Source of the DNA: an uncultured Dysosmobacter sp.
GTDB lineage: Bacteria > Bacillota > Clostridia > Oscillospirales > Oscillospiraceae
Direction: 5' to 3'
NCBI GenBank assembly: GCA_947625655.1
Contig: CANQPD010000006.1
Location: forward strand, 62,001-126,000
Length of the DNA: 64,000 nucleotides
The notes below the pieces were generated by a model that did not search any database, was not told where the DNA came from, and saw only the letters and a program-made list of their open reading frames with translations. Shown piece after piece: positions 7,529 through 14,628 of this stretch (position 1 is its first letter; each line of letters opens with the position of its first letter). A program made the translations under genes and the position numbers.

Positions 7529-8586
7529 TGGAGAACAAAAGTTTGGAACGACAGTGGCTCCTGGATCGGCTGGAGACGCTGTCGGTGAAGGAACAGGCCC
7601 AGCTTGCAGCGGCCATCATTTCCAGGGGCCAGCTGGCTGCGCTGTCTGAAAAGACCGGCGAGGAACGGGAGCTGGCGGTTCGGAAGATGGACTCGAATAC
7701 GGCAAAGGAGGCAGTCAACCTCCTGCTGGCTCTCCCGGACTACGAGGTGATCTGCCCGGCGGGAAGCTACGAGCAGCTGGGGGAATATTACCTGCGGTAC
7801 GAGGCCGGTCAGCCGGATCTCATCCCCTACGCAAATCTGGAGCAGATCGGCTGGAACTATGAGGACAGTCACCTTGGGATCTTCATTGGAGACTGCTTCG
7901 TGATGCTCCCCAAACAGGAACCCAGGCAATTCTACGATGGGACCAACCTGAATCAGCTGCCGGATACCGACTGGAGCCTGCGGCTGAAACTGGCCTCCCC
8001 CGCCGTGCCGGAGGGCGTCTGGCTGTGTCTGCCAGACAGCACCATTGACGAGGAGGGCCGGATGGACGAGATCCGACTGGCCCTGCGGGAATTGAAGGCG
8101 CGGTCTGTCCAGGAGTGCAGTCTCCTGGATGTGCGGTGCTCCCTTCCGGAGTTGTCTGTGGATCTGGACGAGTATCAGAATCTGACGGACCTGATCTACG
8201 ACGGCAACGATCTGGGGTACGTGCTCCAGGAACAGGGCCAGGGAGAGCCGCGCTTTCTGGAGAAATTCCGGGCGGCGCTGGAGTATGAGCAGTGCCATAA
8301 TCTGAAGCTGGCGCTGGATATCGCGTCAAATTTGAACTGCTACGACTACTGCCCGGACTCCGAGACAGAGCAATTTGGAGAGGAGATGTTGCGGAAGCAG
8401 GGTGATACGGTGTTCCGGGACCCCGTCCTGCAAGGGGGCATCGACCTGAAAGCATATGGGGAAGCCCAGCTGGAGCAGCAGGGCTACCTCCTTAACACCG
8501 CCGAGACAGGATACATCCGCCGCAACGGACAGGAGTTCCGCCATGAGCGCACGGAGCCTCAGCCGGAGTTTGGCATGACTATGTGA
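7525..8586 (+). CDS. ArdA-like island protein of unknown exact function
   Basis: A 353-residue acidic protein. The ATG at 7525 overlaps the upstream stop by 4 bases; ATG 7528 is an alternative. It contains NLEQIGWNYEDSHLGIFIGD near 93, and a C-terminal section (LTDLIYDGNDLGYVLQEQGQGE, then NLKLALDIASNLNCYDYCP) that I associate with ArdA-like cargo of conjugative elements. A role in antirestriction is inferred from family resemblance and context only. It ends the cargo operon; an intrinsic terminator follows at 8602-8641. Confidence 0.6.
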   Translation: MMENKSLERQWLLDRLETLSVKEQAQLAAAIISRGQLAALSEKTGEERELAVRKMDSNTAKEAVNLLLALPDYEVICPAGSYEQLGEYYLRYEAGQPDLIPYANLEQIGWNYEDSHLGIFIGDCFVMLPKQEPRQFYDGTNLNQLPDTDWSLRLKLASPAVPEGVWLCLPDSTIDEEGRMDEIRLALRELKARSVQECSLLDVRCSLPELSVDLDEYQNLTDLIYDGNDLGYVLQEQGQGEPRFLEKFRAALEYEQCHNLKLALDIASNLNCYDYCPDSETEQFGEEMLRKQGDTVFRDPVLQGGIDLKAYGEAQLEQQGYLLNTAETGYIRRNGQEFRHERTEPQPEFGMTM

Positions 8587-8601
8587 TCAATACGATGAAA
8601 C

Positions 8602-8641
8602 AGGGGCCGTTTTCCGAATGGGGACGGCCCCTTCTTTTTTT
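8602..8641 (+). terminator. Intrinsic terminator of the island cargo operon
   Basis: GGGGCCGT (8603-8610) pairs with ACGGCCCC (8624-8631), followed by a T-rich tail to 8641. It closes the 3267-8586 run. Confidence 0.88.
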
Positions 8642-8682
8642 GCGCCCTTTTTCGGGAAATCGGGTCCCGGAAAGGAGCGACT

Positions 8683-9015
8683 ATGGAAAAAGAACGGCTG
8701 GCGGAATATCTGGAGCAGTACCATCTGGGAGAGTTCAACGCCGCCACCAGCCGGGAACTGGAGCTGACCTTCGGCATCAAGGGCATCGAGGTGCGCCATC
8801 TGGTCAACCAGCTGCGGCGGGACGGCGTACCCATCGCCAGCAGCGGGAGCGGTTACTTCTACGCCGCCACAGAACAGGAGGTTCGGGCCACCATCGCCCA
8901 TCTGACCCGGCGGATCAGCGGCATCGCCGCCGCTATCCGCGGGCTGAACCGCTCCCTGGAACGGTTCGACACGGAACAGACCTGCCTCCCGCTGGACGGA
9001 GGTGATCCCCCCTGA
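8683..9015 (+). CDS. Small winged-helix-like DNA-binding protein
   Basis: A 110-residue protein with RBS GGAAAGGAG before ATG 8683. Residues 18-70 (FNAATSRELELTFGIKGIEVRHLVNQLRRDGVPIASSGSGYFYA) read as a winged helix-turn-helix: recognition helix GIEVRHLVNQLRR and a wing ending in GYFYA. The C-terminal half is a single long helix likely for dimerisation. It is common beside Dam-type methylases in clostridial elements, and here it directly precedes a Dam N-terminus. Probably a regulator of the element; targets unknown. Confidence 0.65.
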   Translation: MEKERLAEYLEQYHLGEFNAATSRELELTFGIKGIEVRHLVNQLRRDGVPIASSGSGYFYAATEQEVRATIAHLTRRISGIAAAIRGLNRSLERFDTEQTCLPLDGGDPP

Positions 9016-9023
9016 ACAGCTTC

Positions 9024-10340
9024 ATGAGCTGGGTGGGCGGGAAGAAAGCTCTGCGGGAGGAAGTAGTGAAGCGATTTCCCCTGTTCTATGAGCGGTATGT
9101 GGAGGTGTTCGGAGGCGGCGGCTGGGTGCTGTTCCATAAGGCTCCTGGCAACGACTTCGAGGTCTACAACGACTACAATGGCCTCCTCGCCAACCTGTAC
9201 CGCTGTGTGAGGGACAAGCCGGATCTGCTGATCAACGCCCTGAAATATGTCCTCAATTCCAGAGAGGACTTCGACCGGGCGCGCCTGGCTCTGCGCCGCA
9301 AGCGCACCACAGATATTCAGCGGGCAGCCTGGTTTTATCAAGTCATCCGCCAGAGCTACGCCGCCGCTCTCACCAGCTTTGCCAGCCAGCCTCACGATAT
9401 GTGGAGCAACTTCCCGCTCATTGAGCAGGCCCACCGACGGCTGGCGGATGTGGTGGTGGAAAACCAAGACTTCCAAACACTGATCCGGCACTATGACCGC
9501 CCAGTGACCTTCTTCTACTGCGACCCGCCCTACCGTCTGGTCGGCCGGGATCTGGAGATCGTCCCCGACGAAGCCAAGGTAGTCCGCTGGATCTATGACG
9601 CCTACCTGAACGGGAAAGGCAAGGATGACATTGCCGGAGAACTGAACCGGCTGGGCATAGACCGGGGGCACAACCGAGAGAAGTGGTACCCCTCCACGGT
9701 CAACTACATCCTGACCAATATCTCCTATACCGGGGATATGATCTGGCAAAAGAGTTTCGCTACCGATACCATACCTTTCCGGCAGGTCCGAAACCGCGGG
9801 CAAAAGCCGCAATACTTCGTGGAGAACTGCCATCCGCCCATTGTGAGCCGTGATGAGTTTCAGCGGGTGCAGTCCCTGATGGCCGCCCGCAAGGAGCAGT
9901 TCATCGGTGGAGCGAAACCGAGGGTGTCCCTCTATATCGATGATGAGAGGCTCCTGAAACAGGTGCGGGAGCAGACCCGCCAGCTGGCGCGGATGCCGCT
10001 CCAGTTCAGAAGTCCCACGGGAGGCGCGCCATCCACGGACGCCGCCCGTATCGAGAGGGAACTGAACCTGTGCTTCAACCGGGCGGACCTCAACCCGGAT
10101 TATATGAAAACCCTGATCTTTGCCGCTGCCGCGGAGCGGTACAGTGAACTCCCGGATGCCTCCGCCCAGAAAAAAAGGAAAGAACTCAGCGGATGGGTAA
10201 ATGAGGACTCTCTGAATAACGAGAACCTGTGGACATTCTTCGAGGATACTGTGTCAGCGGTCCGCATGGGGCAGAAATGCATGGAACTGGTGTTGGCAGG
10301 CGATGTGATCATCCAAGCCAGAGAGGAGGAATCCGCATGA
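9024..10340 (+). CDS. Chimeric ORF: Dam-type adenine methylase N-terminus fused to large serine recombinase C-terminus
   Basis: Residues 1-172 are a D12-class DNA adenine methylase start: GGKKALREEV and FGGGGWVLFHK (SAM binding), ending at the catalytic motif YCDPPYR. The frame then continues without a break into the recombinase domain of a large serine recombinase (LEIVPDEAKVVRWIYDAYL, STVNYILTNISYTGDM, about 173-300). A recombinase-type C-terminus follows (ADLNPDYMKTLIFAAAAERY). The methylase lacks its C-terminal half and the recombinase lacks its catalytic Ser domain and zinc ribbon, so neither activity is expected. A CTG at 9012, 5 bases after GGAGGTGAT, would give the family's usual NSF start. 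Confidence 0.75.
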   Translation: MSWVGGKKALREEVVKRFPLFYERYVEVFGGGGWVLFHKAPGNDFEVYNDYNGLLANLYRCVRDKPDLLINALKYVLNSREDFDRARLALRRKRTTDIQRAAWFYQVIRQSYAAALTSFASQPHDMWSNFPLIEQAHRRLADVVVENQDFQTLIRHYDRPVTFFYCDPPYRLVGRDLEIVPDEAKVVRWIYDAYLNGKGKDDIAGELNRLGIDRGHNREKWYPSTVNYILTNISYTGDMIWQKSFATDTIPFRQVRNRGQKPQYFVENCHPPIVSRDEFQRVQSLMAARKEQFIGGAKPRVSLYIDDERLLKQVREQTRQLARMPLQFRSPTGGAPSTDAARIERELNLCFNRADLNPDYMKTLIFAAAAERYSELPDASAQKKRKELSGWVNEDSLNNENLWTFFEDTVSAVRMGQKCMELVLAGDVIIQAREEESA

Positions 10341-10447
10341 GCGCGACCGCACAGGCAGTCATCCCGCGTAAAGTGACCGTCATTCCCATTGACCCACAGC
10401 TGGCTCAGCGGGACATCCGAAAAAAACACCTGCGAGTGGCCCCCTAA
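10337..10447 (+). pseudogene. Serine recombinase, N-terminal stub
   Basis: A 36-residue ORF whose ATG overlaps the preceding stop (ATGA). VIPRKVTVIPIDP ... IRKKHLRVA is the usual leader of clostridial TnpX-like serine recombinases, which continues AYCRVSTD with the catalytic Ser. Here the frame stops right after HLRVA, and polymerase sequence follows in another frame. A truncated gene at a deletion junction near 10435. Confidence 0.7.
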
Positions 10448-11069
10448 GCCGGAGAACAAAAGTATCGTCTCCGGGCAAGTCCTGCAGTGTCCCTACGACT
10501 TCGAGAAAGCCAGGCTGGTGGTGCGGGAGATGGCGGACGCCCTGGCCTTGGATTTGGTGGACAAAGGGCTGGTGACCAACCAGCTGGTACTCACCGTGGG
10601 CTACGACCGGGAGAATCTGGACGACCCAAGCCGCCGTCAGAGCTACCGCGGCCCGGTGACCACTGATCGCTATGGCCGGAAGATCCCCAAGCACGCCGTG
10701 GGGACGGAGAACTTCCCCTACACCTCTTCTGCCAGCGATCTGCTGAAGGCGGTGAGCACCCTTTACGACCGGATCGTGGACGAGAATCTACTGATCCGCC
10801 GGCTGAGCATCAGTGCCAACAAGCTGCTCCCCGAGGCTGACGCGCCCAAGGAGGAGGCGGAGCAGCTGGATCTGTTCGCCGATTACGCCGCCAAGGAGCA
10901 GCGGGAGCAGGCGGATAAGGCCGCCCATGCCCGGGAGCGGAAGATTCAGGAGGCCATGCTGGGGATCAAGAAGAAGTTCGGCAAGAACGCCATCCTCAAG
11001 GGGATGAACCTGGAGGAGGGGGCCACTGCCCGGGAACGGAATGAGACGATTGGAGGGCATCACGCATGA
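10389..11069 (+). pseudogene. Y-family DNA polymerase (UmuC/DinB-like), C-terminal fragment
   Basis: From about 10434 the frame encodes CEWPPKPENKSIVSGQVL, YDFEKARLVVREMAD, LVTNQLVLTVGYDREN and a C-terminus EEAEQLDLFADY, the thumb/little-finger and tail regions of the Y-family lesion-bypass polymerases found on clostridial elements. The catalytic palm is missing and the recombinase stub lies across the join. The only upstream in-frame start is TTG 10389. The 3' end overlaps yolD-like 11066, the normal arrangement for this pair. Non-functional as a polymerase. Confidence 0.75.
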
Positions 11070-11488
11070 GCGGACCATACGATGACATCATCCACTTGTC
11101 CCACCCGACATCTGTCAGGCACCCCAGAATGCCCATCTCGGACCGGGCCGCTATCTTCAGCCCCTTCGCCGCCCTCACAGGCCACGCCGCTGCCATCCAG
11201 GAGACTGCCCGTCTGACAGACCAGCGGATGGAACTGGACGAGGACACCAGGGCTATGATGGATCTCAAACAGCAAATTTTGGCCGACAGAATCGCAGAGC
11301 GGCCGGAGGTCTCCGTGGTCTGGTTCCGTCCGGACGAAAAGAAGGATGGCGGCCAATATGTCACGACCGTGGGACAGCTGAAAAAAGTCGATGACATTGC
11401 GCGAATCCTGCAGCTTGCCGACGGCACGACGATTTCTTTGGACGAGATTGTCGATCTCCAATGCGATTTGTTTCAAGGATTGCTCTAA
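11066..11488 (+). CDS. YolD-like protein
   Basis: A 140-residue protein starting MSGPYDDIIHLSHPTS. The pattern RPxMPxxDRAAxFSPFAALTGH, then ETARLTDxRxELDED and a C-terminal beta-rich half (VSVVWFRPDEKKDGGQYVTTVG) is that of YolD-like proteins, encoded next to Y-family polymerases in SOS-related cassettes. The ATG overlaps the stop of the truncated polymerase. The protein looks intact although its partner is not. It is the last gene of the island. Confidence 0.85.
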   Translation: MSGPYDDIIHLSHPTSVRHPRMPISDRAAIFSPFAALTGHAAAIQETARLTDQRMELDEDTRAMMDLKQQILADRIAERPEVSVVWFRPDEKKDGGQYVTTVGQLKKVDDIARILQLADGTTISLDEIVDLQCDLFQGLL

Positions 11489-11581
11489 GGGGTGCGGCCC
11501 TCCGTCTGACAAAAAGACTCCACAGTCGTTCTGCCGCAAGGCTTTCAAGAAAATATCGATTTTAACCGTCCCTTCCAGCTC

Positions 11582-11694
11582 AGAAAAAGTCCTAAGGCGA
11601 TGAGAAAAGCCTTAGGGCTTTTCTCATACGCCGGACGGACTTTTTCTTCGCTTCCAACCGCGATCCGCTTCGCTGGGTTCGCGGTTGGGTGGGG
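11582..11694 (-). repeat. Structured repeat copy (AGCGAAGCG-loop family), minus sense
   Basis: Read on the minus strand: a 10-bp hairpin (arms 11688-11679 and 11663-11654) encloses CCCAGCGAAGCGGA. GGAAGCGAAGAAAAA follows, then a terminator-like hairpin (11585-11622, 14-base arms) and CTGAGCTGG. The loop matches the units in front of ssrA. The copy at 11742-11852 repeats it nearly base for base over about 110 bases, offset 160. Confidence 0.65.
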
Positions 11695-11741
11695 GCGGCT
11701 CTGAAAGTCTGCGCCTCGAAAGTGTTTGCCCTTTCCGGCTC

Positions 11742-11852
11742 AGGAAAAGCCCTAAGGCGATGAGAAAGGCCTTAGGGCTTTTCTTATCGCCGAACGTGCT
11801 TTTTCTTCGCTTCCAACCGCGACCCGCTGCGCTGGGCTCGCGTCCGAGGGAC
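11742..11852 (-). repeat. Structured repeat, second tandem copy, minus sense
   Basis: Near-duplicate of 11582-11694: a terminator-like hairpin (11745-11782), TTTTTCTTCGCTTCCAACCGCGA and the loop CCCGCTGCGCTGGG. Its first stem has decayed to about 5 bp. The minus-strand ORF running 12001-11624 spans both copies and merely translates the repeat, so it is not listed as a gene. Confidence 0.6.
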
Positions 11853-11891
11853 TGGGCCGCATTCGAGATAGTATTTTTATCAAATTGGTAC

Positions 11892-11995
11892 AGCTCAGAA
11901 ATTCCCACCACTGCTTTGTTTCCGTCTTGCGGCGAAACCTGCGCTCCGGTGGGAAATTTTTCGCTTTCGGCCGCGACCCGCTCCGCTGGACTTGT
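11892..11995 (-). repeat. Structured repeat, divergent third copy, minus sense
   Basis: Keeps the framework (CCAGCGGAGCGG loop, GCGAAAAA spacer, TTTCTGAGCTG end) but has an unrelated second stem: AAATTCCCACC (11899-11909) pairs with GGTGGGAAATTT (11947-11958). A different stem sequence in a shared frame supports structure over coding. Confidence 0.5.
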
Positions 11996-12019
11996 GGACA
12001 AGGGAACCGGCGATACGGC

Positions 12020-12110
12020 CCGCGGCTTTTTATAAAATCAACCCACGAAAAGGCGGATTTTGTTCACAAGCTGCTTTTTCGCGGGGCCCGCTCTGCGGAA
12101 AATTCCAAGC
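12020..12110 (-). repeat. Degenerate fourth repeat copy, minus sense
   Basis: Minus-sense CCGCAGAGCGGG, CGCGAAAAAGC and an AAAATC/GATTTT pairing echo the other copies in order. Similarity is weak, so the boundaries are approximate. Confidence 0.35.
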
Positions 12111-12159
12111 TGTCTGCGGCGGCTCTGAATTTGCGCCGTACCGGCACGGTGCCCTTGAA

Positions 12160-12375
12160 CGGCAGTCAATTCTTCTCCACGGTCTCCGGGGCCGGCGCGT
12201 CAATGTCCTTTGAGATCCACTTTCCTGAGCAGTGCCAGAGAGGTCGCGGGCACCGCAAACACGCCGGCTGCCGGATGACCGGCGAAGATATCCCCGATGA
12301 CATGGGCATGTAGAAAAAGAAGCCGTTCACCCGGGCAGCGCCGATGCCGACGGAGAAAGAGGCCGCCAGTGCAGA
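12160..12375 (-). pseudogene. Possible decayed membrane-transporter C-terminus
   Basis: In the minus frame, SALAASFSVGIGAARVNGFFFYMP is followed, after a shift of frame, by VIGDIFAGHPAAGVFAVPATSLALLRKVDLK and, after a second shift, by DIDAPAPETVEKN. Together they read like one hydrophobic C-terminus with a short polar tail. No family is recognised with confidence; it could be chance. Confidence 0.3.
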
Positions 12376-12414
12376 CAGCTGTGGCATCGCCGGCGGTTTC
12401 AGCGGCGGAAACGC

Positions 12415-12444
12415 TTGCCTTTTACGGGGACTTTCTGATATTAT
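12415..12444 (+). promoter_or_regulatory. Putative sigma70-type promoter of greA
   Basis: TTGCCT (12415-12420), 18-base spacer, TATTAT (12439-12444); the greA start is 50 bases downstream. Confidence 0.5.
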
Positions 12445-12493
12445 AAACCGTATGGACGCTCCCCGCCGGAGCGGGGAAAAACGGAGGTTTTTT

Positions 12494-12997
12494 ATGTATG
12501 ATGAACTGACGGAAGTCGATATCAAAAAGATGCAGGAGGAGATCGACCACCGGGTGCGGGTCCTGCGGCCCCAGCTGATCGAGGAGGTCCAGACCGCCCG
12601 GGCCTTCGGCGACCTCAGCGAAAATTACGAGTATAAATGCGCCAAGCAGGCGAAAAACCGCAACGAGAGCCGCATCCGCTATCTGGAGCGGATGATCCGC
12701 ACCGCCAAGGTCATCCAGGTCAAGCCCCAGGCGGACGCGGTGGGGCTTTTCGACAAGGTGACGATCTTCAACGAGATGGCAAAAAAGGAGATGACCCTTC
12801 AGATCGTCACCACCCTGCGGCAGGATGCCCTGAAGGGCCTCATCAGCAAGGAATCCCCGGTGGGCAAGGCCCTGATGGGACATAAGGTGGGGGACCGGGT
12901 GCAGGTGGCGGTCGGCCCGGAGCTGAAGTATTTTGTGGAGATCCGGGCCATCGAAAAGGGGCAGGACGATGCGTCCATGGAGATCAGCGCCTATTAA
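12494..12997 (+). CDS. greA: Transcription elongation factor GreA/GreB family
   Basis: A 167-residue protein. The N-terminal coiled-coil region contains EVQTARAFGDLSENYEYKCAKQ, the conserved Gre finger tip in which acidic residues reach the polymerase active site and stimulate cleavage of backtracked RNA. The C-terminal FKBP-like domain (about 90-167) includes ISKESPVGKALMGHKVGD, close to the family consensus. Length is typical (about 160). ATG 12494 follows ACGGAGG. A terminator follows 6 bases after the stop, so it is monocistronic. It is the first intact host gene after the island and the repeat-rich gap. Confidence 0.9.
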   Translation: MYDELTEVDIKKMQEEIDHRVRVLRPQLIEEVQTARAFGDLSENYEYKCAKQAKNRNESRIRYLERMIRTAKVIQVKPQADAVGLFDKVTIFNEMAKKEMTLQIVTTLRQDALKGLISKESPVGKALMGHKVGDRVQVAVGPELKYFVEIRAIEKGQDDASMEISAY

Positions 12998-13003
12998 AAG
13001 GGA

Positions 13004-13032
13004 AGTGCCGCCGGGGTTCGGCGGCACTTTTT
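13004..13032 (+). terminator. Intrinsic terminator of greA
   Basis: AGTGCCGCC pairs with GGCGGCACT across a short loop, followed by five T. Confidence 0.9.
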
Positions 13033-13033
13033 C

Positions 13034-13062
13034 CTGACGCTTTTTGAAGATTCGGCTATCAT
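13034..13062 (+). promoter_or_regulatory. Promoter of the yjdF leader
   Basis: CTGACG (13034-13039), 17-base spacer, TATCAT (13057-13062). The start of transcription would fall near 13069, just before the riboswitch-like leader. Confidence 0.65.
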
Positions 13063-13068
13063 GAAAGG

Positions 13069-13174
13069 GCGGAGATAAAAACACGGCCCGGTCGGTAGTC
13101 CGGGCGTACCCGCTGGGGGTATCAGTAACCTGCCTCCTTGGTTGTCCGTTCTCCGACGGCCATTTTTAAGGAGG
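13069..13174 (+). promoter_or_regulatory. yjdF-motif-type riboswitch leader with RBS sequestration
   Basis: A structured leader of about 105 nt lies before a yjdF-family gene, the known setting of the yjdF riboswitch, which binds aza-aromatic compounds. CGGCCCGG pairs with a following CCGGGC; GTACCC and GGGGTA form a second helix. CCTCCTT (13133-13139) is perfectly complementary to the ribosome-binding AAGGAGG (13168-13174), so the leader can mask the RBS. The riboswitch class is inferred from gene context and general shape; I could not align it to the motif. Confidence 0.7.
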
Positions 13175-13182
13175 ACACCCAC

Positions 13183-13602
13183 ATGGAAACCGGATATGCC
13201 AGGCTGACCGTCTATTTTGAGGACCCCTTCTGGGTGGGGCTCTACGAGCGGGGAGGCGGCGGGACCTACGAGGTCTGCCGCATCGTCTTCGGCGCGGAGC
13301 CAAGGGACCAGGGGGTTTACGCCCTCCTGCTGGAGCAGTGGCGGCGGCTGCGGTTCAGTCCATCCATGGCGGCGGAGGGGCCTGGGGAACGGCGGGTCAG
13401 CCCCAAGCGGATGCAGCGGCAGATCAAGCGGGAGCTGCGGACGCCGGGGGCCGGCACAAAAGCCCGGCAGGCGCTGAAGCTGCAGCAGGAGCAGGGAAAA
13501 GAGGCCCGGAAGCGCCAGTCCCGCGCGGAGCGGGAAGCGGAGACGGAGCGGCAGTTTGCCCTGCGCCAGGAAAAGCGGCGGGAAAAGCGAAAAGGCCATT
13601 GA
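13183..13602 (+). CDS. yjdF: YjdF family protein (DUF2992)
   Basis: A 139-residue protein. The N-terminal beta-rich part (LTVYFEDPFWVGLYER ... YEVCRIVFGAEPRDQGVYALLL) is the YjdF signature. The C-terminal 60 residues are highly basic, Arg/Lys/Gln/Glu-rich and helical. The in-frame ORF extends upstream to 13138, but ATG 13183 has the RBS AAGGAGG at the right distance and the leader occupies the upstream part. YjdF is thought to respond to or detoxify aza-aromatic compounds; its biochemical role is not established. Confidence 0.88.
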   Translation: METGYARLTVYFEDPFWVGLYERGGGGTYEVCRIVFGAEPRDQGVYALLLEQWRRLRFSPSMAAEGPGERRVSPKRMQRQIKRELRTPGAGTKARQALKLQQEQGKEARKRQSRAEREAETERQFALRQEKRREKRKGH

Positions 13603-13609
13603 CCCGTGT

Positions 13610-13637
13610 CCCGGAGCCTTTGGCTCCGGGATCTTCC
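13610..13637 (+). terminator. Terminator of yjdF
   Basis: CCCGGAGCC (13610-13618), loop TTT, GGCTCCGGG (13622-13630), then ATCTTCC; a weak T-tract but a stable stem. Confidence 0.65.
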
Positions 13638-13671
13638 TGTTTCGGAGGCCAAAGGTTTTTCCGGCTGGGGC

Positions 13672-13700
13672 TTGTCCCCGCCCTGGCTTTTTGCTATACT
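13672..13700 (+). promoter_or_regulatory. Promoter of the radical SAM / ArsC / Dus operon
   Basis: TTGTCC (13672-13677), 17-base spacer, TATACT (13695-13700), 36 bases before the ATG. Confidence 0.6.
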
Positions 13701-13736
13701 CATACTGTCATATCCGGCGGGAGAGGAGGCGCGGCC

Positions 13737-14609
13737 ATGCATGAGATCGAGGCGAAGTCCATCCTCTCCGCCAAAAATGGCATGAATGTCTACCGGGGCT
13801 GCACCCACGGGTGCATTTACTGCGATTCCCGCAGCACCTGCTATCAGATGGACCACGCCTTTGAGGATGTGGCGGTGAAGCGCAGCGCCCCGGAGCTGCT
13901 GGAGGACGCCCTCCGGCGGAAGCGGCGGCGGTGCATGATCGGCACCGGCTCCATGTGCGACCCCTATCTGCCCCTGGAGCGGGAGACCCGCCTGACCCGG
14001 CGGTGTCTGGAGGTCATCGACCGCTACGGCTTCGGCGTGTCGGTGCTGACCAAGTCCGACTTGATCCTGCGGGACCTGGACTTGTTGAAGAGCATCAACG
14101 AAAAGACCAAGGCCGTGGTCTGCACCACCTTCACCACCTTCGACGAGGACCTGTGCCGCGTCGTGGAGCCCAACGTCTGCACCACCAAACGGCGGTTTGA
14201 GATGCTGAAAACCATGCATGACAACGGCATCCGCACCGGCGTGTGGCTGTGCCCCATCCTGCCCTTTCTCAACGACACGGAGGAGAACCTCCGGGGGCTG
14301 CTGGACTACTGCTTCGCCGCCGGGGTGGAGGTCATCGTCAACTTCGGCATGGGCGTCACCCTGCGGGATGGCAACCGGCAGTACTTTTACAAACAGTTAG
14401 ATGCGCATTTTCCTGGACTAAAAGAGCAATATATTGAAACTTTCGGCGACCGCTACGACTGCCCCAGTCCCAATGCCGCCCGATTGACCCGCGTATTCCG
14501 GGAGGCGTGCCGCGCCCGGGGCGTCATCTGCGACCCGGAGCGGGCCATGGCCTGGCTGATGGAATTCGAGGACAAGCAGGCCGGCGAACAATTAAATCTG
14601 TTTACATAA
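13737..14609 (+). CDS. Radical SAM protein, SplB/Rv2578c-like family
   Basis: A 290-residue protein with the radical SAM cluster motif C22-x3-C26-x2-C29 (GCTHGCIYC), which binds a [4Fe-4S] cluster and SAM. Downstream GTGSMCDPYLPLE and LTKSDLILRD match the spore photoproduct lyase-like subfamily of single-domain radical SAM proteins; members other than SplB itself have no assigned reaction. ATG 13737 is preceded by GAGAGGAGG; the longer frame upstream overlaps yjdF in another frame. First gene of an operon with the ArsC-like and dus genes (20-bp gap, then a 4-base overlap). Confidence 0.85.
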   Translation: MHEIEAKSILSAKNGMNVYRGCTHGCIYCDSRSTCYQMDHAFEDVAVKRSAPELLEDALRRKRRRCMIGTGSMCDPYLPLERETRLTRRCLEVIDRYGFGVSVLTKSDLILRDLDLLKSINEKTKAVVCTTFTTFDEDLCRVVEPNVCTTKRRFEMLKTMHDNGIRTGVWLCPILPFLNDTEENLRGLLDYCFAAGVEVIVNFGMGVTLRDGNRQYFYKQLDAHFPGLKEQYIETFGDRYDCPSPNAARLTRVFREACRARGVICDPERAMAWLMEFEDKQAGEQLNLFT

Positions 14610-14628
14610 TATATAGGAGGAGACCACC

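Noticed and set aside
11624-12001. 125-residue minus-strand ORF with internal repeat
   Set aside because: It spans two tandem copies of the structured repeat; the protein repeat is a by-product of the DNA repeat and there is no RBS or known family.
2190-12500. Direct repeat of the ssrA 3' end as island attachment site
   Set aside because: I searched by eye for the CCCCCCACCTCCACCA end at the island's far side and saw no second copy.
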